6,726 nucleotides of DNA. It comes from Anaerolineales bacterium UBA3940 (GTDB taxonomy: Bacteria > Chloroflexota > Anaerolineae > Aggregatilineales > UBA3940). The notes beneath the pieces are model-generated. The model worked only from the letters and a program-made list of their open reading frames with translations. It did no database searches and had not been told where the DNA came from. How positions within the stretch are numbered: position 1 is the first letter of the stretch; the number at the start of each line of letters is the position of its first letter. Shown piece after piece: positions 1 through 5,086 of the stretch. The position numbers were made by a program, and so were the translations under genes. Location: NCBI GenBank assembly GCA_002385675.1, contig DGDY01000082.1, positions 1 through 6,726 of the forward strand, written 5' to 3'.

Positions 1-201
1 GTCCGCGAGCTAACGGCCCACGTGCGGCTGAACCGCGAGGGCGAGGTGCTGATGCGCTCGGCGATGCAGCAGATGCACCTGAGCGCGCGGGGCTATCACC
101 GGGTGCTCAAGCTGGCCCGGACGATTGCCGATCTGGATGGCAGCGACGACGTGAAGGCGCACCATCTCGCCGAGGCGCTGCAATATAGGGCGAGGAGTTG
201 A
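1..201 (+). CDS. C-terminal end of a ComM/YifB-type Mg-chelatase-like AAA+ ATPase (5' part outside window)
   Basis: Only the last 66 codons are visible, open from base 1 to the TGA at 199-201. The peptide carries the signature of the Mg_chelatase_C domain that ends ComM/YifB proteins: MQQMHLSARGYHRVLKLART, followed by IADLDGSDDVKAHHLAEALQYR. In known family members this helical domain follows a Lon-protease-like N-terminal domain and an AAA+ core; ComM is a hexameric helicase that promotes branch migration during natural transformation. The catalytic part is out of view, so neither its integrity nor strict orthology to ComM can be judged. Codon use is G+C-rich, like pheS. A second, broken copy of this same 3' end lies at 839-957, on the far side of the VOC gene. 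Confidence 0.88.
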   Translation, partial: VRELTAHVRLNREGEVLMRSAMQQMHLSARGYHRVLKLARTIADLDGSDDVKAHHLAEALQYRARS

Positions 202-277
202 ATCGCGGAAGGCGCGGAAACAATGGAAAACGCGGATTGGTCTCCGTGCCCTCCGCCCCTTCCGCCCCTCCGCGATT
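201..277. repeat. Imperfect inverted repeat, probably a dispersed intergenic palindromic element
   Basis: The left arm at 201-219 (AATCGCGGAAGGCGCGGAA) matches the reverse complement of the right arm at 260-277 (TTCCGCCCCTCCGCGATT), with one base gap and one mismatch. About 40 bases separate the arms, including CCGCCCC/CCGCCCT iterations. It begins at the last base of the ComM stop. There is no T-run, so it is not a textbook terminator, although the RNA could fold and help end the transcript. The style (CGCGGA-type iterations in a large hairpin) resembles short non-coding elements scattered through many G+C-rich genomes; that family membership is inference. I see nothing further in 278-333. 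Confidence 0.55.
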
Positions 278-354
278 CGTACCCGCCTTCAGAATGCTGT
301 ACGCTCTGTAAATAGCAAACCCCGGGCGTTTCAATGGAACTGGATGGACATGAT

Positions 355-792
355 ATGGCTGTAAAGCGGATGGACAACATGGGCATCGTGGTGGAATCCC
401 TCGATGTCGCGATTGCCTTTTTCACCGAGCTTGGCCTTGAGCTTGAAGGGCGAGCCACGATCGCAGGAGAGTGGGCAGGGCGCGTCACCGGGCTGGGCAA
501 CCAGCACGTCGAGGTCGCCATGATGCGCACGCCGGACGACCACAGCCGGCTTGAGCTTTCGCAATTTATCGTGCCGCCAGTAGCCGCCGATCACCGGACC
601 GCCCCGGTGAACGCTCTGGGCTATCTGCGCGTCATGTTTGCCGTGGACGACCTCGACGATACGCTCGCCCGGCTGCAGAAGCACGGGGCACAGCTCGTCG
701 GCGAAGTGGTCCAGTACGAAGACGTGTACCGGCTCTGCTACATCCGCGGGCCCGAGGGGCTTCTCATCGGGCTGGCCGAGGAGATCGGGTAG
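355..792 (+). CDS. VOC-family (glyoxalase/bleomycin-resistance superfamily) protein
   Basis: This is a 145-residue protein of the vicinal-oxygen-chelate fold with two beta-alpha-beta-beta-beta modules. Module one runs from MDNMGIVVESLDVAIAFFTE to about residue 65; module two starts near LGYLRVMFAVDDLDDTLARL and ends at CYIRGPEGLLIGLAEEIG. Length and motifs fit small single-chain VOC enzymes. The positions that usually hold metal ligands look substituted: Asn8 where family members often have His, a non-His residue at the start of module two, and Gly139 where the C-terminal Glu of PxGxxIEL is usual. A metal-free binding role is therefore possible and the substrate cannot be named. I prefer ATG 355 because homologs commonly begin just before (K/R)MDN and a weak GGA lies 6 bases upstream; an in-frame ATG at 334 would add seven residues without a better RBS. 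It stands alone between the two ComM 3' ends. Confidence 0.85.
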   Translation: MAVKRMDNMGIVVESLDVAIAFFTELGLELEGRATIAGEWAGRVTGLGNQHVEVAMMRTPDDHSRLELSQFIVPPVAADHRTAPVNALGYLRVMFAVDDLDDTLARLQKHGAQLVGEVVQYEDVYRLCYIRGPEGLLIGLAEEIG

Positions 793-838
793 AGCGCCCC
801 CGGAGCAGGTGCAGGAGAGCCGGAGGATAGGCGCGGCG

Positions 839-957
839 AGCGCAGAGGATGGGCAGCGCCCGGTGCTCAAGCTGGCCCGCACTGCCGCCGACCTGGACGG
901 CAGCGGCGAGGTCCGCGCCATCTCGCCGAGGCGCTGCAGCGCCGGGTGAGGAGATAG
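839..957 (+). pseudogene. Decayed second copy of the ComM/YifB 3' end
   Basis: Bases 863-910 translate to VLKLARTAADLDGSGE, nearly identical to VLKLARTIADLDGSDD of the ComM end at 102-150. After VRA (about 919) the copy has lost four bases relative to 151-168, so the reading frame shifts. The continuation then reads AEALQRRVRR and stops at TAG 955-957, matching AEALQYRARS-stop of the first copy. The start of the fragment (SAEDGQRP against SARGYHR) is more diverged. I see no start codon or upstream ComM sequence, so this is a non-functional remnant. It could be a tandem-duplication scar or the original 3' end displaced when the VOC gene arrived. It sits immediately before the A+T-rich block. 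Confidence 0.8.
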
Positions 958-1003
958 CGGCAGGAGGAGTTGAGTGAATTGTGCATGAATTCAACAGTCG
1001 CTC

Positions 1004-1036
1004 ATAGGCAAAGTGGTAATTGTGCCACTTGCCTAT
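1004..1036. promoter_or_regulatory. Bulged inverted repeat overlapping the -35 box: candidate operator
   Basis: The left arm ATAGGCAAAGTGG (1004-1016) and right arm CCACTTGCCTAT (1025-1036) are perfectly complementary except for one extra A on the left; the spacer is 8 bases. The right arm contains the TTGCCT -35 hexamer of the operon promoter, so a protein bound to the dyad would compete with RNA polymerase. No regulator gene is visible nearby. It lies upstream of the predicted transcription start, which argues against it being an attenuator of this transcript. The operator role is inference from position and symmetry. Confidence 0.5.
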
Positions 1037-1056
1037 AACGACAAGATTAGTACAAT
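1029..1056 (+). promoter_or_regulatory. Sigma70-type promoter of the vWA-PP2C-kinase operon
   Basis: The -35 TTGCCT at 1029-1034 and the -10 TACAAT at 1051-1056 are separated by 16 bases. They match the consensus at 4/6 and 5/6 positions. Transcription would start near 1063, giving a leader of about 43 nt before the vWA start codon. It is the only good promoter I see in 958-1105, and the closely packed genes downstream show no other between them. Confidence 0.6.
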
Positions 1057-1094
1057 GCATCTTGCGCCAACACAGGTTTCCCTCTGAGACTTTC

Positions 1095-1099
1095 AGGAG
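1095..1099 (+). promoter_or_regulatory. Shine-Dalgarno AGGAG of the vWA gene
   Basis: AGGAG lies 6 bases before ATG 1106 and fixes that start. It is the only strong ribosome binding site in the triad; the two downstream genes lack one and are probably translated by coupling. Confidence 0.75.
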
Positions 1100-1105
1100 T
1101 CAACC

Positions 1106-1942
1106 ATGTCATACTCTGCTGAGATCAGCCGAGCCAATCCCACTGCCTTTCTTTTCCTGATTGACCAGTCAGGATCAATGGTCGACACTATACCAGGCAG
1201 ACAAGAAAGCAAAGCAGAATTTCTGGCTACCGCCATTAACCGTGCTCTGCGCGAGTTAATAATTAAGTGCTCAAAAGGAACTGAGATTCGCGATTATTTT
1301 GCGGTCGGGGTTATCGGTTACGGTACCACAGTTGGCCCCGCCTTCTCAGGTGCGTTAGCAGGCGAGTATCTGAGTTGGATTAGTGAAGTCGGCATGAATC
1401 CGGCACGAGTTGAAGAGCGGGTACAGAAAGTGGATGACGGAGTTGGGGGCTTGATAGAACAGAGTATCAAGTTCCCTGTATGGTTTGAACCCGTTGCAAA
1501 TGGTGGCACTCCAATGTGTCAAGCCTTACAAATGGCCAACGACGTGATTAGTGGCTGGGTGACAGAACACCCTGATAGTTTTCCGCCAGTCATCATGCAC
1601 TTCACTGACGGCGAGTCTACAGATGGCGATCCAACATCCCAAATGGAGGCACTGAAGTCTCTCTCCACGTCAGATGGGCAGGCGATCCTGTTCAACGTTC
1701 ATATCTCTAGTACAAATGCCGATCCCATAGCTTATCCTGATTCTGCTACCCAACTACCTGACCCCTACGCTAAGGTATTGTTTAACGGCGCCAGTTCTCT
1801 AACGCCCTCAATGCTGGAGTCGGCATCCGCGCTCGCCAATCGCGCTCTTTCCACTGATGCGAAGGCGTTTGTATTCATGGCGGACTGGATACAGATCATC
1901 GAGGCACTCAACATCGGTACTCGACCGGGTAATCTTCGCTAA
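1106..1942 (+). CDS. TerY-like vWA domain protein with intact MIDAS (first gene of the triad)
   Basis: This 278-residue soluble protein is essentially one von Willebrand factor A domain. The MIDAS metal site is complete: D20-Q-S22-G-S24 at the end of the first strand (FLFLIDQSGSM), T135 in NGGTPM, and D168 in HFTDGEST. The domain spans roughly residues 12-215; the C-terminal part (PDPYAKVLFNGASSL onward) is typical of the TerY/YegL branch rather than of integrin-like proteins. No signal peptide or membrane segment is seen. In this family the vWA protein is thought to be a metal-dependent adaptor or scaffold whose partners or phosphorylation state are set by the linked phosphatase and kinase; E. 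coli yegL sits beside yegK and yegI in the same way. It has its own promoter and RBS, and its stop at 1940-1942 is one base from the phosphatase start. Codon use is much more A+T-rich than in the flanking genes. Confidence 0.88.
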   Translation: MSYSAEISRANPTAFLFLIDQSGSMVDTIPGRQESKAEFLATAINRALRELIIKCSKGTEIRDYFAVGVIGYGTTVGPAFSGALAGEYLSWISEVGMNPARVEERVQKVDDGVGGLIEQSIKFPVWFEPVANGGTPMCQALQMANDVISGWVTEHPDSFPPVIMHFTDGESTDGDPTSQMEALKSLSTSDGQAILFNVHISSTNADPIAYPDSATQLPDPYAKVLFNGASSLTPSMLESASALANRALSTDAKAFVFMADWIQIIEALNIGTRPGNLR

Positions 1943-1943
1943 G

Positions 1944-2699
1944 ATGCAAGCACACATTACCGACCTTCACACGCCAAAACTAGGTAACACAGAACTCGAC
2001 TATGAGGACGCCTATAACTGGCGTCCTCGTACTCGCGATGGTCAATCGATACTACGAGTCGCCATAGCGGATGGAGCCACCGAAAGCGCTTTTGCGAAGC
2101 AATGGGCCCATGTACTCGTGTCTCATTTTGTGCGTATGGACTATAAGAAACCTCGCTGGTTGCTTCGTCATAGCTCATTAATCGCACAGAAAAAGTGGCA
2201 ACCATTGATACCACGGGATGGATTACCCTGGCATACGCAACTAAAGATACAGAACGGTGCTTTTTCCACCTTCTTGGGCATTGAGATTAGGTTGGACGAA
2301 GGTACTTATAGTGCTTTAAGCTTAGGAGATAGTTGCCTCTTTATTCTTCGAGAAAATGAGCTTGATACAGCATGGCCCATCGCAACAGCAGAGGCTTTTG
2401 GAAGCTCTCCGTCGCTACTATCAACCAACCCTCAACGCAATCACGAACTAACGCCCGAAGAAATCAATGGTGAAGTCTACGTAACCGACTTCTTTGTGCT
2501 AGCTACTGATGCCTTGGCGGCGGCCCTTCTTCAAACACATTTCGACTCTACAGGGCTATGGGACACATTGCTTTCGTTTCACAGAACACAATCTGCTACG
2601 CGAAATGTAGAGTTTGCACACTGGATAAACCAACTGCGGCGAGATGGTCAAATCCGCAACGACGATACCACTGCTGTTCTAGTCTCATTTTCTGAATAA
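1944..2699 (+). CDS. PP2C-family Ser/Thr protein phosphatase (YegK/PphC-like, second gene of the triad)
   Basis: The 251-residue protein carries the PP2C landmarks in order. E21-D22 is a possible first acidic motif, A-D43-G44-A is the core metal site, GAFST at 105-109 matches the GGTT-type strand, SLGDS at 126-130 is the GD(S) motif, VLATD189A matches the LASDG motif with Ala in place of Gly, and NDD241TT at 239-243 is the C-terminal DDxT. It should use Mn/Mg to remove phosphate from Ser/Thr, most likely on the vWA protein, the kinase itself or their shared target. At this length it is a minimal cytoplasmic catalytic domain. ATG 1944 lies one base past the vWA stop and begins just ahead of the conserved part. 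The frame is open upstream to an ATG at 1857, but that would overlap the vWA gene by about 85 bases and add Arg-rich residues unlike the family. No clear Shine-Dalgarno is present, consistent with translational coupling. Confidence 0.86.
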   Translation: MQAHITDLHTPKLGNTELDYEDAYNWRPRTRDGQSILRVAIADGATESAFAKQWAHVLVSHFVRMDYKKPRWLLRHSSLIAQKKWQPLIPRDGLPWHTQLKIQNGAFSTFLGIEIRLDEGTYSALSLGDSCLFILRENELDTAWPIATAEAFGSSPSLLSTNPQRNHELTPEEINGEVYVTDFFVLATDALAAALLQTHFDSTGLWDTLLSFHRTQSATRNVEFAHWINQLRRDGQIRNDDTTAVLVSFSE

Positions 2700-2701
2700 C
2701 C

Positions 2702-4471
2702 ATGTCCATCCCGAGTGGCTCTGACTACGTTGATGCGGTCCAGAATCCAAAAAACGCATTTACTGATCCGGAACTTCAACAATGCCATGTTCAGTTGAAT
2801 GTTCTTGGACAACCCGCGCCATACTCTGGCGGGTTTACAACAACATTTAAGTTAACCAACGGCAATAGGAGCTGGGCCGTACGTTGTTTCACTCGTGAGA
2901 TGGCGGATGTTGCTCGACGGTATGCTGAGATCACGCAGTTCATTCGGCAAAATAGAACCCTACCCTTTGTTGATACTCACTATCTGCAGAATGGAATTAG
3001 AGTTCGCAATACGTACTACCCGGTGATAAAGATGCAATGGGTAGAAGGAGTAGCACTTGACACCTATGTAAGTAAGCATTACCGAAATCGCGAGAAGTTA
3101 CGTCGATTGGCAGACGAATTTCTGCGTCTCGTAACCGAACTTGAGTCTCATGGCGTAGCGCACGGAGATCTTCAACACGGCAACATAATCATTAGTAATC
3201 TCGGACTTAGACTAATCGATTATGACGATATTTATCTCCCAACTCTCGCCGGCCTCGGTCAGAACAGCGTTGGGCATCCGAACTACCAATTACCATCTCG
3301 CCAAAACTCTGATTATGGCCCATATATTGATCGATTTTCTGCAATTATTGTATATGTCGGGCTTTCCGCTGTCGCAAAGGATCCGCAACTTTGGGAGAAG
3401 TTTGGGCAAGATGAGGCGATTCTTTTCCGCCAAGATGATTTCATAGATCCCGAGGCATCACCTCTCTTAAAAGCTCTCAGCCTACATTCAGATAGCGCTC
3501 TCCGAGTATACGCCGAAAACATCCGCAAGCTTGTCCATGGTCGTCCCGTTGATGTTCCTACATTGACGCAGTTCATTGAAGGTCATTTCGCTGCGCCAGT
3601 AAGCGTCACATCTGAATGGACACTACAGAAGCGAAGTGTCTATAAAGTTCTCAGCGCCTCCAGCCGTCAGATGCTATTCAACCACATCGGGACAAAAGTG
3701 GAGATTGTTGGGATAATTAAGCAAGTGTCGATTACCCGTAGTCGATATGGACAGCCTATCGTATTCCTGAATATGACCGATAATTACCCGAACCAAGCTT
3801 GCACACTAGTGGTCTGGTCAGAGGAACAGTCTCTATTCTTCGACTCACTAGATAAATTCTATACTTTGGAAGGGAAATGGATAAGTGTAACCGGTGTCCT
3901 ATCCAAGTTCGGCTTAACGCCGCAAATAATCCTTGAATCTCCCACCCAGTTAATTGAACATTCCGGCCAAGCTGCGGCTGAGAGCCGCCTTGGTTTATCT
4001 ACTAAAGCGGTAAGTCCGCCAACATCAACTGCGAAAAGGCCAAGCACTCTTGAGCCACAGCAAGTACGAGAAATGTATTCACAATCAAGTGTCGGCTCGA
4101 GTTCAAGAGTTGGTGCGAAACCAACCTCTCAACCGAAAAAGCGGCCACCTCTATCGGTAACAACAACACAGAAGCTTAGCAGCCGACACACGGCGTCGAC
4201 ACGTCCCTCGACTGTACCCACCACTGTCACTTCAAAAACTCAGAACAAGCCTTCAGTGACGCCAAGGCAGCAGTCGGCAACCACGCCAACAGCGCAAACA
4301 TCTCAACGGCAGTCTACAGTAGCACCAGCAAGGCTACAAAGGATAAAAGGCAAGCCGCCGGCTCAGACAAGACCAGGGAAGGTCGATTACGGACGCTACG
4401 CGATCCTAGCGGCAATTGGATTATTCGTTCTTTGCCTTCTAATTGTACTAGCGGGTACTTATCTGCAATAA
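2702..4471 (+). CDS. Ser/Thr protein kinase with OB-fold-like domain, T/S/P-rich linker and C-terminal membrane anchor (third gene of the triad)
   Basis: The 589-residue product has four parts. (1) A divergent kinase domain (about 25-310) has a catalytic loop HGD156LQHGN161, which is the HRDxxxxN motif with Gly for Arg. The DFG equivalent is LID173YDD, and the WVEGVAL hinge lies near 113-119. The VAIK-lysine position appears to be Arg61 (WAVRCF), and the glycine-rich loop is reduced to about GQPAPYSGGF. (2) An OB-fold-like beta domain (about 330-418) includes VEIVGIIKQVSI, FLNMTD, CTLVVW and GKWISVTGVLSKF. (3) A low-complexity linker (about 420-560) is rich in Thr, Ser, Pro, Gln and Lys. (4) A single hydrophobic helix (567-587) at the extreme C-terminus follows basic residues and is a likely tail anchor with the kinase in the cytoplasm. 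The start lies two bases after the phosphatase stop, with no RBS, which suggests coupled translation. Similar kinases accompany vWA and PP2C genes in TerY-P triads and as E. coli YegI. Activity despite Arg61 is unproven. Confidence 0.85.
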   Translation: MSIPSGSDYVDAVQNPKNAFTDPELQQCHVQLNVLGQPAPYSGGFTTTFKLTNGNRSWAVRCFTREMADVARRYAEITQFIRQNRTLPFVDTHYLQNGIRVRNTYYPVIKMQWVEGVALDTYVSKHYRNREKLRRLADEFLRLVTELESHGVAHGDLQHGNIIISNLGLRLIDYDDIYLPTLAGLGQNSVGHPNYQLPSRQNSDYGPYIDRFSAIIVYVGLSAVAKDPQLWEKFGQDEAILFRQDDFIDPEASPLLKALSLHSDSALRVYAENIRKLVHGRPVDVPTLTQFIEGHFAAPVSVTSEWTLQKRSVYKVLSASSRQMLFNHIGTKVEIVGIIKQVSITRSRYGQPIVFLNMTDNYPNQACTLVVWSEEQSLFFDSLDKFYTLEGKWISVTGVLSKFGLTPQIILESPTQLIEHSGQAAAESRLGLSTKAVSPPTSTAKRPSTLEPQQVREMYSQSSVGSSSRVGAKPTSQPKKRPPLSVTTTQKLSSRHTASTRPSTVPTTVTSKTQNKPSVTPRQQSATTPTAQTSQRQSTVAPARLQRIKGKPPAQTRPGKVDYGRYAILAAIGLFVLCLLIVLAGTYLQ

Positions 4472-4803
4472 TGGCAGTGGATAGCACTTCTCAACTTGAT
4501 TTGATCGATACGGCTACGCCCCAAAACCAACTCTTGCCCCATAGCCTCCCCGCCCTCGCGCGATACGCTCACGGTATGGGTAATTTCGACTATTCGCTGG
4601 ACTACTCGCAGATCAACTTCCGAGAGCAGCCGGAGCTCTACCGAGTTGGAAGGGGCGAGCAGGGCGTCCCCTGGTGGAAGATCACCCGCCACGCGCTGCC
4701 ATCATGCTTCCAGATTGACGACCTTAGCGACGACGCAGCGATGCCGCCCGAGGTTCGCACGACGCGATACGTCGCCAGCACCACGCCCTCGCACAGCGGC
4801 TGA
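4471..4803 (+). pseudogene. Truncated 5' end of a DUF4385 gene running into antisense DUF4440 sequence
   Basis: From ATG 4576 the translation MGNFDYSLDYSQINFREQPE, then LYRVGRGEQGV, matches what I recall as the N-terminus of DUF4385 proteins, where the family would continue with LLVEPYKSE. Here, after Val at 4666-4668, the frame reads PWWKITRHALPSCF, which is simply the antisense of the DUF4440 gene tail, and ends at TGA 4801-4803. About 30 of the expected roughly 140-150 residues survive, so the product is broken. The frame is also open upstream to ATG 4471, whose A is the last base of the kinase TAA; those 35 extra residues match nothing I know, and no RBS is seen before either ATG. Whether DUF4385 was once a fourth operon gene or part of the original chromosome cannot be told. 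Function of the family is unknown. Confidence 0.65.
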
Positions 4804-5009
4804 GCCTCAAACTCGCGGATCTCGTATTCCGCGGGGTCCTCGGCGGGCAGGCTGCGCAGGATGTCCGCCTTACCGTACACCCGCCCCGACGCGCCGAACT
4901 CCCAGAACCCGTCGTCTAGCAGCGCGTCGAGCCGCCCCGCCGAGCGCCGGACCTCCGGCTGCAGCAGCGCCCGTTCCAGCGTGTAGACCTCGTCTTTCAG
5001 CGTGTTCAT
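4638..5009 (-). CDS. DUF4440 family (SnoaL/NTF2-like fold) protein, 3' end rearranged
   Basis: This 123-residue protein looks like a small NTF2/SnoaL-type alpha+beta barrel: an N-terminal helix (LKDEVYTLERALLQPEVR), LLDDGFWEFGASGRVYGKAD, then strands EYEIREFEAQPL, VVLATYRVVRT, RSSIWKHDGSAWRVIFHQGT. Such proteins bind small ligands or act as minor enzymes; no specific substrate can be assigned. The family normally ends close to FHQGTP. Here the last residues (CSPLPTR) and the TAG at 4638-4640 are supplied by the antisense of the truncated DUF4385 fragment, so the native stop has been replaced, probably harmlessly. The strand is opposite to all other genes. No purine-rich RBS precedes ATG 5009; a -10 box six bases upstream suggests a leaderless message. 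Confidence 0.8.
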   Translation of the reverse strand: MNTLKDEVYTLERALLQPEVRRSAGRLDALLDDGFWEFGASGRVYGKADILRSLPAEDPAEYEIREFEAQPLCEGVVLATYRVVRTSGGIAASSLRSSIWKHDGSAWRVIFHQGTPCSPLPTR

Positions 5010-5015
5010 GAGGGG

Positions 5016-5021
5016 AGTATA
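5016..5021 (-). promoter_or_regulatory. -10 box TATACT for a probably leaderless DUF4440 transcript
   Basis: On the minus strand TATACT is followed by six bases and then the ATG, so transcription would begin at or within a base of the start codon. This fits the lack of a Shine-Dalgarno. No convincing -35 hexamer is found at the proper distance, which lowers confidence. The region would fire divergently from the pheS leader promoter about 55 bases away. Confidence 0.35.
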
Positions 5022-5050
5022 TCAAGCAAGCGAGGCGGAACGTTCGCACC

Positions 5051-5080
5051 TTGACGCCCCCGCCGCCGGGGGAGTATAAT
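5051..5080 (+). promoter_or_regulatory. Strong sigma70-type promoter of the pheS T-box leader
   Basis: TTGACG at 5051-5056 and a perfect TATAAT at 5075-5080 are separated by 18 bases. The predicted start near 5087 lies about 18 bases before the first paired bases of T-box Stem I, as expected for a T-box leader promoter. Confidence 0.75.
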
Positions 5081-5086
5081 CGCGCG

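Noticed and set aside
638..949. Plus-strand open frame overlapping the VOC 3' half
   Set aside because: The first half is out of frame within the VOC gene; the only meaningful part is the ComM remnant, annotated as a pseudogene.
1857..1943. Upstream in-frame start for the PP2C protein
   Set aside because: It overlaps the vWA gene heavily, encodes Arg-rich non-family residues, and ATG 1944 is ideally placed for coupling.
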